Source of the DNA: CAYOSF01 sp964406605
GTDB lineage: Bacteria; Chloroflexota; Dehalococcoidia; DSTF01; RBG-16-68-14
Length of the DNA stretch: 64,000 nucleotides
Direction of reading: 5' to 3'
NCBI GenBank assembly: GCA_964406605.1
Contig: CAYOSF010000003.1
Location: forward strand, 1-64,000
Part shown: positions 17,367 through 25,556 of the stretch, piece after piece
Position numbering within the stretch: position 1 is the stretch's first letter
Layout of the letters: every line of letters begins with the position of its first letter
The notes under the pieces: generated by a model
Told to the model about the DNA's origin: nothing
What the model saw: the letters and a program-made list of their open reading frames with translations, nothing else
Databases searched by the model: none
Translations under genes and position numbers: made by a program

Positions 17367-18549
17367 CGGCACCTGGTACGACGACCTCCAGAATCCCTAC
17401 CACGACGACAAGGTGATCGCCGCCTGCGGCCTCTTCGGCGTGCTGGACACCAGCGGCGCGCCGATGACCGCGAGCGAGACCGTCCGCGCCATCGCCAACA
17501 TGCACGACCGCAACAACGGCCTGGGCGGCGGGCTAGCCGTGTACGGCCTGTACCCGGATCGCGCCGACCTCTACGCCATCCACGTGATGCTCATGCGCGA
17601 CGATGCCCGGCCCCAGGTCGAGGCCATCCTGCGGTCGCAGTTCAGCATCGACCACGCCGAGCCGGTGCCCACGCGCTCGACGCCTCGGGTCAGCGATCCG
17701 CCCGAGTTCTGGCGCTACTTCGTCAGCCCGCGCGGACGCAACGGAGACCGGCCGGGCGACGACGACGTGCTGCGGCAGGTGATGCGCATCAACACCGACG
17801 TTCCCGGCGCGTTCGTCTTCTCCAGCGGCAAGGACATGGCTGTGTTCAAGGGCGTCGGCTATCCGGAGGACATGGCGGAGTTCTTTCGCCTGGAGGACTA
17901 CCGCGGCTACCTGTGGGTGGCCCACGGACGGTTCCCCACCAACACGCCCGGCTGGTGGGGCGGCGCCCACCCCTTCAGCGTGCTCGACTGGACGGTCGTT
18001 CACAACGGGGAGATCTCGTCCTACGGCGCCAACGTCCGCCACGTGGAGCAGTTTGGCTACGACTGCACCATGGGGACCGACACGGAGGTGATCGCCTACG
18101 CCGTCGACCTGTTGATGCGCCGTCACGGGCTGCCGGTCGAAGTGGCGGCGGACGTCCTGGCGCCGCCCCTATGGAGCCAGATCGAGCGCGAGGATCAGGA
18201 AACCCAGGCCCTCCAGCGGGCGTTGCGCCAGGCCTACGGAGGTCTGCTGCTCAACGGGCCGTTCGCCGTGATCATCGCCCACCAGGGCGAGATGATCGGG
18301 CTGACCGACCGCGTCCGCCTGCGGCCGCTGACGGCAGCGACGAAGGGCGACCGGCTCTATCTGTCGTCGGAGGAGGCGTCGATCCGGCTCGTCTCGCCGG
18401 AGCTCGACAGCGTGTGGACGCCCTCCGGCGGCGAGCCCGTGGTGGGCAGGCTGGGCGTGTCCCCACGGGAGGCGTCGCCGATGGACGCCGCGAGCAGCGC
18501 GCCGGCCGGCGTTCGCGAAAGGGAGAGGGCTGCGGCCGTCATCGCGTGA
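17359..18549 (+). CDS. Glutamate synthase amidotransferase subunit (GltB domain 1 type)
   Basis: The 396-residue class II glutamine amidotransferase has the nucleophile Cys23 in IAACGLFGVLD, which must be exposed by removing a 22-residue propeptide, then GLGGGLAVYGL, and WVAHGRFPTNTPGWWGGAHPF with HNGEISSYGAN (glutamine and ammonia-transfer sites). In archaeal-type glutamate synthase this domain is a separate protein that makes ammonia from glutamine. ATG 17359 overlaps the oxidoreductase stop; the next gene starts inside its stop codon (TGATG). Confidence 0.9.
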   Translation: MRNGTWYDDLQNPYHDDKVIAACGLFGVLDTSGAPMTASETVRAIANMHDRNNGLGGGLAVYGLYPDRADLYAIHVMLMRDDARPQVEAILRSQFSIDHAEPVPTRSTPRVSDPPEFWRYFVSPRGRNGDRPGDDDVLRQVMRINTDVPGAFVFSSGKDMAVFKGVGYPEDMAEFFRLEDYRGYLWVAHGRFPTNTPGWWGGAHPFSVLDWTVVHNGEISSYGANVRHVEQFGYDCTMGTDTEVIAYAVDLLMRRHGLPVEVAADVLAPPLWSQIEREDQETQALQRALRQAYGGLLLNGPFAVIIAHQGEMIGLTDRVRLRPLTAATKGDRLYLSSEEASIRLVSPELDSVWTPSGGEPVVGRLGVSPREASPMDAASSAPAGVRERERAAAVIA

Positions 18550-20060
18550 TGAAGACGTACGTACCGTCCCGGTTCGCCATCCACCGGCGCGAGGATTTGT
18601 GCATCAACTGCCAGGTGTGCGTGAACCAGTGCAGCTTCGGCGCGCAGGGCGTCGACCCGGAGGACGGCACGGTCGTCGGCTACGACGACAAGTGCGTCTC
18701 CTGCCACCGCTGCGTGGTGTTCTGCCCTACCGGAGCGCTGACCATCACGCGCCAGCCGCTGGACTACGTGCAGAACTGGAACTGGCGACAGGAGGCGATC
18801 GAGGACGTCATCCGCCAGGCGGAGTCCGGAGGCGTCCTGCTCACCGGCATGGGCAACGACAAGCCGTTCCCCATCTACTGGGACCGGCTGGTGCTCAACG
18901 CCAGCCAGGTGACCAACCCGTCCATCGACCCGCTGCGCGAGCCGATGGAGATCCGCACCCACCTCGGGCGGAAGCCGGACAGGGTGGAGGTGCTGGACAG
19001 CGACGGCGGGGTGCGGCTGGCGACGCAGGTCGCGCCGCAGGTGGCGCTGGAGATGCCGCTGCTCTTCTCGGCCCTCTCCTACGGAGCGGTGAGCCTCAAC
19101 GTCCACGAGTCGCTGGCCCGCGCCGCCCGCGAGGCGGGCACGCTGTTCAACACCGGCGAGGGCGGCCTGCACCCCAAGCTCCGGGGCTATGGCCGGAACA
19201 CCATCGTGCAGGTGGCCTCGGGGCGGTTCGGCGTCGACCCGGAGTACCTGGAGATGGCGCGCATCATCGAGATCAAGATCGGCCAGGGGGCGAAGCCGGG
19301 CATCGGCGGCCACCTGCCGGGCCACAAGGTGAACGACGCCGTCGCCTCCACCCGCATGATCCCGGAGGGCACCGACGCGCTCTCGCCCGCGCCTCACCAC
19401 GACATCTACTCCATCGAGGACCTCTCGCAGCTCATCTACGCGCTCAAAGAGGCGACGCGCTATGAGAAGCCGGTCTCGGTCAAGATCGCGGCTGTCCACA
19501 ACTCGGCCGCCATCGCGAGCGGCGTGGTGCGGGCGGGGGCCGACATCATCGCCATCGACGGCCTGCGGGGCGCCACCGGCGCCGCGCCCAAGATCATCCG
19601 CGACAACGTCGGCATCCCGATCGAGCTGGCCATCGCCTCGGTCGACGCGCGCCTGCGGGACGAGGGGATCCGCAACCAGGCGTCGCTCATCGCGGCGGGC
19701 GGCTTTCGCAACAGCGGCGACGTGGTCAAGGCGATCGCGCTGGGCGCGGACGCGGTGTACATCGGCACCGCGGCCCTCATCGCCCTCGGCTGCATCGTCT
19801 GCCAGCAGTGCCACACGAACCGCTGCGCCTGGGGCATCTGCACGACCGACCCCGGGCTGACCAAGCGCATCAACCCCGACATCGGGGCCCGCCGCCTGGT
19901 GAACCTGCTGCGGGGGTGGTCGCTGGAGATCAAGGAGATGCTCGGCGGCATGGGCATTAACGCTCTGGAGAGCCTGCGCGGCAACCGTGAGCACCTGCGC
20001 GGCGTCGGCCTCAACGACAGCGAGCTGAAGGCGCTGGGCGTCAGGCCGGCGGGGACGTGA
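18549..20060 (+). CDS. Glutamate synthase FMN/Fe-S catalytic subunit (GltB domain 2 type)
   Basis: The 503-residue protein combines two N-terminal [4Fe-4S] motifs (CINCQVCVNQC, CVSCHRCVVFC) with an FMN-binding TIM barrel. GEGGLHPKLRGYGRNTIVQVASGRFG, GQGAKPGIGGHLPG and DIIAIDGLRGATGAAP are signature segments of the glutamate synthase centre where ammonia and 2-oxoglutarate are joined and reduced. CIVCQQCHTNRCAWGI near residue 420 is the Fe-S site of the core. ATG 18549 overlaps the preceding stop (TGATG). Confidence 0.92.
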   Translation: MKTYVPSRFAIHRREDLCINCQVCVNQCSFGAQGVDPEDGTVVGYDDKCVSCHRCVVFCPTGALTITRQPLDYVQNWNWRQEAIEDVIRQAESGGVLLTGMGNDKPFPIYWDRLVLNASQVTNPSIDPLREPMEIRTHLGRKPDRVEVLDSDGGVRLATQVAPQVALEMPLLFSALSYGAVSLNVHESLARAAREAGTLFNTGEGGLHPKLRGYGRNTIVQVASGRFGVDPEYLEMARIIEIKIGQGAKPGIGGHLPGHKVNDAVASTRMIPEGTDALSPAPHHDIYSIEDLSQLIYALKEATRYEKPVSVKIAAVHNSAAIASGVVRAGADIIAIDGLRGATGAAPKIIRDNVGIPIELAIASVDARLRDEGIRNQASLIAAGGFRNSGDVVKAIALGADAVYIGTAALIALGCIVCQQCHTNRCAWGICTTDPGLTKRINPDIGARRLVNLLRGWSLEIKEMLGGMGINALESLRGNREHLRGVGLNDSELKALGVRPAGT

Positions 20061-20061
20061 G

Positions 20062-20823
20062 GTGTTCCCACCGATGGCAGTGAAGGCACCGGCGGTGATC
20101 GACGCGGAGGGACTCCACTACCGCGACCTGAACCGCACGGTGCGCGAGGCCGTCCTTCGCGGCGAGCGCCACATCGCGCTGCGCAACGTGTTCGGGCAGC
20201 GCTACATCGGCACCAGCCTGCGCGAGCCGGTGCGCCTGGACGTCTTCGGCACGCCGGGCAACGACCTGGGCGCCTTCATGGGCGGCCCGACCATAGTCGT
20301 GCACGGCAACGCCCAGGACGGCTGCGGCAACACCATGAACGACGGCGAGATCGTCGTGCACGGGCGGGCGGGCGACATCGCGGGGCTCTCGGCGCGCGGC
20401 GGCAGGATCTTCATCCGGGACGGCGTCGGCTACCGGGTGGGCATCCACATGAAGGAGCACGCGGGGAAGCGCCCCTCGCTCGTCGTGGGCGGCAGCGCGC
20501 AGGACTTCCTGGGCGAGTATATGGCCGGGGGCGTGCTGGCCGTGCTGGGCCTGGACCTGGCGGAGGGCGAGGCGCACCGGGCGAACTTCATCGGCACCGG
20601 CATGCACGGCGGCGTCATCTACCTGCGCGGCCGGGTGGAGCCCCACCAGTTGGGCAAGGAGGTGGGCGTTGCCGACCTCGACGCCGGTGACCGCGCCATC
20701 TTGGAGGAGCTGGTGCGTGACTTCTGCCGCCACTTCGGTCGAGACGAGAACGAGATCCTGGCCGGGGAGTTCCAGAAGCTCTACCCTCTGTATCTACGGC
20801 CTTACGGCGAGTTGTACGCGTAG
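20062..20823 (+). CDS. Glutamate synthase GXGXG subunit (GltB domain 3 type)
   Basis: The 253-residue protein is a right-handed beta-helix with glycine-rich turns (VFGTPGNDLGAFMGG, GNAQDGCGNTMNDGEIVVHG, GGVIYLRGRV), the GXGXG domain that shapes the ammonia tunnel in glutamate synthase. GTG 20062 or ATG 20074 could start it, one base after the previous stop. Its last codons (LRPYGELYA and stop) occur again 158 bp downstream with synonymous changes. Confidence 0.9.
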   Translation: MFPPMAVKAPAVIDAEGLHYRDLNRTVREAVLRGERHIALRNVFGQRYIGTSLREPVRLDVFGTPGNDLGAFMGGPTIVVHGNAQDGCGNTMNDGEIVVHGRAGDIAGLSARGGRIFIRDGVGYRVGIHMKEHAGKRPSLVVGGSAQDFLGEYMAGGVLAVLGLDLAEGEAHRANFIGTGMHGGVIYLRGRVEPHQLGKEVGVADLDAGDRAILEELVRDFCRHFGRDENEILAGEFQKLYPLYLRPYGELYA

Positions 20824-20987
20824 GGGGGCGGGGAGCGTTTGGCTGGGTGCGGGTTTCCGTCCCTCACCCCGAGAGCGGTCGGGCGCTCCATAGAGAGGCT
20901 AAGGTCGCCCCTCTCCCGCCTGCGGGAGAGGGGAAGGGGGTGAGGGCGGTTCTGCGTCCCTACGGCGAGCTGTACGCGTAGGGGGGC
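20794..20987 (+). repeat. Duplicated gene tail flanking a palindromic element
   Basis: The last nine codons and stop of the GXGXG-subunit gene plus GGGGGGC (20794-20829) recur at 20952-20987. The 36-bp copies differ at four positions, all synonymous. Between them lies a perfect 12-bp-arm palindrome, CCCCTCTCCCGC ct GCGGGAGAGGGG (20908-20933), of the kind dispersed in many Chloroflexota genomes. Confidence 0.85.
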
Positions 20988-21383
20988 CAAAGCCACATAC
21001 CCGCGCCTCCGCAGCGCGACGAGCTGCTTTGTGTTCCGCCGCAGCGGCTGCTTCACCCGCGGTTGGGCCTAAGCGGGCTGGTGGTCGAGCGCGCCGGCGA
21101 CGCTGAAGGGCACCGCGGGGCAGGAACGAGGCGTAGGAGGCTCCCGTTGGAGAAATGTGCCGGGTGGCACCGTCGTCTTGGTGCTGACGCTGCGACCTTC
21201 TAGTCTTGCCAGGTCAGTGACGTTCCATACGCATGCTGGCCTTGAGTCGCTGCCTGCTCGAGCCGGAGTAAGTGATGCGGCGACGCAACGCTGGGCTGCC
21301 CTGCAAAAGGGTACTTGCCACCCCGCTCTTCAAGGGGTGAAGTATGTTCCTGGCCGCTTCAGGCCCGAGCGCGGACCATGCCT
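20988..21383. other. Intergenic region, no gene seen
   Basis: About 400 bp after the duplicated tail and before the promoter of the HEPN-like gene. No start with a Shine-Dalgarno sequence leads into a convincing frame, and I see no RNA gene. Confidence 0.5.
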
Positions 21384-21413
21384 TTGACAGGCAGGAGACG
21401 CCTGCTCTATGCT
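21384..21413 (+). promoter_or_regulatory. Promoter of the HEPN-like gene, with inverted repeat in spacer
   Basis: A perfect TTGACA (21384-21389), 18-nt spacer and TATGCT (21408-21413). The spacer holds GCAGG-agacg-CCTGC, a short inverted repeat where a repressor could bind. Transcription would start near 21420. Confidence 0.6.
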
Positions 21414-21462
21414 GTTGGGTGGTGCTGTGCCATTGGCTGGCGTTGACTTAGAGGGGGCTGCT

Positions 21463-22317
21463 GTGGAAAGAACGAATCTCCCATTCTTCTACACGCTGGG
21501 TGCCAAGTTGAATCCGCTATCTGAGATGAACCTGTCATCGAAGAGCAGGATTGACATCCTTGTCATCGCCATGAACGCCAAGCCCTGGGTCGAGCAACTG
21601 CTAGGTTCCTTCTCCGTACTCACTGTCTGTCGCAACGACGGCCTGCAACTTGTCAACGCCATCGACGAGTGGGCGAAGGCGTGGTCCACACAAGAGGCGA
21701 ATGAGCCTCCGGACAGCACTGACTATTTCAAGTGCAGAACTATGGTCGACAAGGCCAGGGCGTTTGAGGCTGTGCTTGCTGCGGAACTACAGACTCTGGC
21801 CACCTACCACGTCACACAAAAGGGTGCCTATTCCACCAGTGACCTCGTCGAGCATGCTGAGAACGTCTTTCCGCCTTCGGTGAGGGCGAGGATCTCCGAA
21901 GAGGCCTTGGAAGAGGTCCGCGAAAGTGGGCGATGCTTGGCTTATGACAACGCGACGGCGTGCGGATTCCACATCATACGCGCCACAGAGTTGGTCATGC
22001 ACAACTACTATGTTGCCGTGTGCAAGCCCAAGCCCAAGCCCAAAGCCAAGCAACTTCTCTCCAGCTGGGGGGAGTACCTAAGCAAGTTCTCGGCGCTTCC
22101 GGACGCTGACGTGAAGAAGGTCGTTGCCATCCTGCAGCAGATCAAAGATCAGGACAGGAATCTGATCATGCACCCGGAACTCGTTCTTTCACCCGATGAT
22201 GCCTTCACGCTGTTTGAAGTGGCGCAAGGGGCCATCATCGCCATGGCTAGCAGGTTGCCGCAGCGGAAGCAGAAGAAGGTACCTGCGAAGTCCGCGCATG
22301 CGCAGGTGAAAGAGTAG
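21463..22317 (+). CDS. Hypothetical protein with HEPN-like RNLIMH motif
   Basis: From GTG 21463 (GAGGGGG six bases upstream) the product has 284 residues, mostly helical; an ATG at 21409 would fall inside the promoter. Near the C-terminus QDRNLIMHPE gives R-x4-H, the catalytic-type motif of HEPN domains, in a helix pair ending FEVAQGAIIAMASRL. HEPN proteins are often RNases in toxin, antiphage or abortive-infection systems. A Lys/Pro run (KPKPKPKAK) and a basic tail (RLPQRKQKKVPAK) are also present. Base composition is less GC-rich than the neighbours and the gene lies next to repeats, suggesting transfer. No antitoxin-like partner is visible. Function is not established. Confidence 0.7.
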   Translation: MERTNLPFFYTLGAKLNPLSEMNLSSKSRIDILVIAMNAKPWVEQLLGSFSVLTVCRNDGLQLVNAIDEWAKAWSTQEANEPPDSTDYFKCRTMVDKARAFEAVLAAELQTLATYHVTQKGAYSTSDLVEHAENVFPPSVRARISEEALEEVRESGRCLAYDNATACGFHIIRATELVMHNYYVAVCKPKPKPKAKQLLSSWGEYLSKFSALPDADVKKVVAILQQIKDQDRNLIMHPELVLSPDDAFTLFEVAQGAIIAMASRLPQRKQKKVPAKSAHAQVKE

Positions 22318-22585
22318 GGCGGTATCAACACACCTACACTGGGTGCCGCAGACCCACGCGCCGCCTCTGGCTATTCGCCGCCCCTTCTTGGTTCCAGTCG
22401 TAGATGCGCAGGGCGAGCATGAGGCGTGGGTGCCAGCCCATGCTCTCGTACTCCGCGTACTTCTCTCGAATGCGCTCCCAGGCTCGGCGTGGTTCACCTC
22501 CTCTCTGTGTCTCACATCTCCTGACGCGCCCGCACCTTGACTCCGCCTCCCGCCTCCAGCACAATCGCGGATGAGGAGGCACGCC

Positions 22586-23458
22586 ATGGTCGATATCTCG
22601 CCTGGGGTACGTCCAGTCCGCCGCGCGGTGTTGGTGGGGCTTGTGCTCGTCGGGTTGCTGGCGGCCGCCGGTGCCACGCCGGGCTTGGCGCATACGCCGG
22701 GCAAGCTGATCTCGGGACCCGGTACGCCGACCATCGACGGTGTGTGGGGGCCCGGGGAGTGGGCCGCGGCGGCCCAGGCTCCCATCTTCCCGAATGCCCT
22801 GCCGGGGAGCACGCTGCTCGTCATGAACGATGACCGGAACCTGTACATCGCGGCAAGCGTGACGGACCCCACCCTATCGAGCGCGGACATCCTTGACATT
22901 CAGTTCGACAACCAACGCAACGGGGTACCGGACGACGGGGACGACGACCTCACCGTCGGGGGCGATGGGTGGTTCGGCGACGCGCACTTCGAGGTGACAG
23001 TGGGGAGCTGGGGGATGGGGGATCTCGTGATCCACGGCGCCGGCAGCGTGGGGCACGCGGGCGGCGTCAACTTCTTCGAGATCTCTCACCCGCTGAACAG
23101 TGGAGATCCCGATGACATGGCCGTCAGGGCCGGAGAGAGCCTCGGCGTTTGCGTCATCTATTTCTGGGACGGCGCCGCTACGAGCAATACGTCGTTCCCG
23201 CGGGATTGCCACCTGGGACAGAACGCGCAGAGCCTCTACGCCCACCTGATCCTGGCCCTCCCGACGGGCGACGTGGACTGTGACGGCGACGTCGACGCCG
23301 TCGATGCCGCGATCATCCTGCAGTACGACGCTGGTCTCCTCCCGGCTCTGGTCTCCTGCGCCGTTCCGAACGCGAACCACGACGCTACGGTCGACGCCAT
23401 TGACGCCCTGCTCATTCTCCAGTACGTCGCGGGGCTCGTGCCCCACCTACCGCCGTAG
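22586..23458 (+). CDS. Secreted CBM9-like protein with C-terminal dockerin repeats
   Basis: The start ATG 22586 follows AGGAGG by six bases; ATG 22571 would place that Shine-Dalgarno inside the gene. The 290-residue protein has a signal peptide (to about LAHTPG), a beta-sandwich that begins IDGVWGPGEW and continues DDRNLYIAASVTD, typical of CBM9/DOMON-like domains, and two type I dockerin calcium loops (DCDGDVDAVDAAIILQY and NHDATVDAIDALLILQY) at the end. Dockerins normally bind cohesins; in Chloroflexota they often occur in secreted proteins without a cellulosome. No cohesin is in the window. Confidence 0.85.
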   Translation: MVDISPGVRPVRRAVLVGLVLVGLLAAAGATPGLAHTPGKLISGPGTPTIDGVWGPGEWAAAAQAPIFPNALPGSTLLVMNDDRNLYIAASVTDPTLSSADILDIQFDNQRNGVPDDGDDDLTVGGDGWFGDAHFEVTVGSWGMGDLVIHGAGSVGHAGGVNFFEISHPLNSGDPDDMAVRAGESLGVCVIYFWDGAATSNTSFPRDCHLGQNAQSLYAHLILALPTGDVDCDGDVDAVDAAIILQYDAGLLPALVSCAVPNANHDATVDAIDALLILQYVAGLVPHLPP

Positions 23459-23590
23459 GTCGCTCGCCGCCTTCTATGTCAGCGCGGCGAGCCGAAGTAC
23501 GCCTGGCCGTGGCGTTGCACGCCCGGACCACCGCCGCTACCATTCGGTGGCCGGACGACCGGGAGGGTGGCTGAGCTGGAGCGAGTGGGT

Positions 23591-24238
23591 ATGGATGACG
23601 TGAAGATCGTCGAGGCGCGCAAGGACCACGCCCGGTTCCTGGCGTGGGTGATCTTGGAGGCGGGCCGGTCGCACATGCCGAAGTCCATGTGGGACTTCCT
23701 CGTGGGCGGGACCGAGGAGGAGTGCCTCGAGTTCCTGGAGGCGCTTGCCCTCGCCGGCCCGCCGCATTGGGCCTACCATTCGCTCTTCATTGTCGCCGAG
23801 ATGGACGGCAAGCCGGTGTCGGCGCTCTGCGGGTACACCCAGGAAGAGCACGGCACGGGCAACCTGCTGCAGGCCATGACCGAGGCCAACAAGGCGGTGG
23901 GCCGGACCGAGGAGGACAACGCCGCCGGCTGGGCACGCGCGGGCTCCATCGCTTTGGTCGCACCGGAGCACGAGCCCGGCGTGTGGATCGTGGAGAACGT
24001 GGCGACGAGGCCGGAGTTCCGGCGAAGGCACCTGGTCGACCGGCTCCTGGTCGAGATCCTCGATATCGGTCGCGGCAAGGGCTTCACACAGGCGGATATC
24101 GGCGTCTTCATCGGCAACGACCGCGCCCAGCGGGCGTACGAGAAGGCGGGGTTCGAGGTCATCGGGGACAAGTGCCACCCGGACTTCGAGGCCGTCTACA
24201 AGTGCCCGGGCGTCCGGTCGCTGACGAGAGCGCTGTAG
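23591..24238 (+). CDS. GNAT-family N-acetyltransferase
   Basis: The 215-residue protein carries the acetyl-CoA fold in its C-terminal half: VWIVENVATRPEFRRRHLVDRLLVEIL contains the R/Q-x2-G-x-G/A-type pyrophosphate loop region in degenerate form (RRRHLV), followed by IGNDRAQRAYEKAGFEVIGD, the usual GNAT ending. The N-terminal third is extra and of unknown role. A GTG at 23567 could give eight more residues. The acceptor cannot be predicted. Confidence 0.8.
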   Translation: MDDVKIVEARKDHARFLAWVILEAGRSHMPKSMWDFLVGGTEEECLEFLEALALAGPPHWAYHSLFIVAEMDGKPVSALCGYTQEEHGTGNLLQAMTEANKAVGRTEEDNAAGWARAGSIALVAPEHEPGVWIVENVATRPEFRRRHLVDRLLVEILDIGRGKGFTQADIGVFIGNDRAQRAYEKAGFEVIGDKCHPDFEAVYKCPGVRSLTRAL

Positions 24239-24254
24239 ACGGTCGCCGGTCCCC

Positions 24255-24283
24255 AGGCGAGGCTGGAAGGCCTCACCTACCGG
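24255..24283. repeat. Dispersed palindromic repeat, family B copy 1
   Basis: GGCGAGG-ctggaagg-CCTCACC followed by TACCGG. Two related copies occur at about 25422-25447 and 25522-25550, bracketing the end of the radical SAM gene. Confidence 0.7.
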
Positions 24284-24320
24284 ATTCCGCAATCTGCGGC
24301 CACTCGTCCCCTAGACCGGC

Positions 24321-24349
24321 TTGCGAACATCGCACAAATGTGCTAGTCT
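24321..24349 (+). promoter_or_regulatory. Promoter of the SplB-like gene with internal palindrome
   Basis: TTGCGA (24321-24326), 17-nt spacer, TAGTCT (24344-24349). GCACA-aa-TGTGC (24332-24343) fills the end of the spacer and is placed where a repressor would block RNA polymerase. Confidence 0.5.
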
Positions 24350-24452
24350 GGCGGGGCGTGGTGTTCCCGATCCCAAGGCGAGAGTAGCCTTGCGCTAGCG
24401 GGCCGCCGCGCGAGACGGCGAGACGTGGAGCCGCGAATGGAGGAGAGCGGCC

Positions 24453-25406
24453 ATGGCGATCGTGTTCAAGGCGAGACGAAGGTCGGCGGTCCTGACGCCC
24501 TCGAGCCTCGCCTGCCTCTCGACGATGCCCACGATCAACCTCACGGCGGGGTGCCTGCACGGCTGCGCGTACTGCTACACTCGCGGCTACGGCGGGTATC
24601 CGGGCGAGGGCCGGATCGTCCTCTACGCTGACACGCTGGCGAGGGTGCGAGACGAGCTGTCGCGCCGGCAGACCAGGCCGCGTTCGGTCTACTTCAGCCC
24701 ATCCAGCGATCTGTTCCAGCCCGCGCCCGAGGTGCTGGAGCTTGGACACGCGCTGCTCGAGCTCCTGCTGAGCCGGGGCGTCGGCGTCGCCTTCCTGACC
24801 AAAGGGCTGATCCCCGGCGAGACGCTGCGCCTCCTCGTCGATCACGCTGAGCTGGTGCGGGCGCAGATCGGCCTGATCACGCTCGACGAGGGTATCGCGG
24901 GCGCGTTCGAGCCCAACGCGGCGACGCCGCCCGTCCGGCTGCGGCAGATGGAGACGCTTATTGCGGGAGGCGTTGAGACCGAGGCGCGCCTCGATCCCAT
25001 CCTGCCGACGCTGACGGACGGGCGGGAGTCACTCGACTGGCTCTTCACCGCGCTGGCGCGGGCCGGTGTGAAGCGGGCGGCGGCGGGAGTGCTGTTTCTC
25101 AGGCCCGCCATAGCCGAGTCGCTGGCGAGGAGCATCTCAGACCGGTCGATGCTGACGCCGCTCCTCCGCGCCTACGGTCAGGGACAGCAGAGCGGCATGC
25201 GGGGCAGCCCGTGGCCTATCCGGAACCTGCCCGTCGAAGCGCGGCGGGAGATCTTCGACCGCGTTCGGAGCGCGGCGCAGGCGCACGGAATCGAGCCGCT
25301 GGTCTGCGGCTGCAAGAACTCCGACCTGGTGAGCGGCTCCTGCAACATCGCGGGCAGGTGGACTGCGCCGCCGGTCCCTGCCGAGCAGCCGCTCCTCGTG
25401 GAGTGA
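24453..25406 (+). CDS. SplB-like radical SAM protein
   Basis: The 317-residue protein has the radical-SAM motif CLHGCAYCYTRGY (C-x3-C-x2-C) near residue 35 and the segment VYFSPSSDLFQP, typical of the spore-photoproduct-lyase-like (SplB/Rv2578c) branch. The classical enzyme repairs thymine dimers in spore DNA; relatives in non-sporulating bacteria have unclear substrates. The C-terminal VCGCKNSDLVSGSCN adds three cysteines that could hold a second cluster or metal. ATG 24453 follows GGAGAG. Confidence 0.85.
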   Translation: MAIVFKARRRSAVLTPSSLACLSTMPTINLTAGCLHGCAYCYTRGYGGYPGEGRIVLYADTLARVRDELSRRQTRPRSVYFSPSSDLFQPAPEVLELGHALLELLLSRGVGVAFLTKGLIPGETLRLLVDHAELVRAQIGLITLDEGIAGAFEPNAATPPVRLRQMETLIAGGVETEARLDPILPTLTDGRESLDWLFTALARAGVKRAAAGVLFLRPAIAESLARSISDRSMLTPLLRAYGQGQQSGMRGSPWPIRNLPVEARREIFDRVRSAAQAHGIEPLVCGCKNSDLVSGSCNIAGRWTAPPVPAEQPLLVE

Positions 25407-25421
25407 GCCGTCGCTCTGGAG

Positions 25422-25447
25422 GAGAGGCTGGAAGGCCCCGCCTACGA
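25422..25447. repeat. Dispersed palindromic repeat, family B copy 2
   Basis: GAGAGGCTGGAAGGCCCCGC and following CTACG: a diverged copy of the element at 24255, just after the radical SAM gene stop. Confidence 0.6.
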
Positions 25448-25489
25448 CGTTTGTCAACGGTCTTGCGAGGCCGCCGGTTCCCGCCGGTA

Positions 25490-25511
25490 GCCGAGCCTTT
25501 CCAGGCTCGGC
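25490..25511. terminator. Hairpin between convergent genes
   Basis: GCCGAGCCT-ttcc-AGGCTCGGC, a perfect 9-bp stem between the radical SAM gene and the convergent GT87 gene. Could stop transcription from both sides, though no T-run is clear. Confidence 0.5.
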
Positions 25512-25521
25512 GGGGGTCCTG

Positions 25522-25550
25522 GGGCGAGGCTGGAAGACCTCGCCGACCGG
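25522..25550. repeat. Dispersed palindromic repeat, family B copy 3
   Basis: GGCGAGG-ctggaaga-CCTCGCC followed by GACCGG; arms of 7 bp match perfectly. It ends about 7 bp before the stop of the GT87 gene. Confidence 0.7.
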
Positions 25551-25556
25551 GTCTTC

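Noticed and set aside
18357..19994. 545-codon open frame on the minus strand
   Set aside because: Antisense to the glutamate synthase core, low-complexity H/R/D/V content, no start signal.
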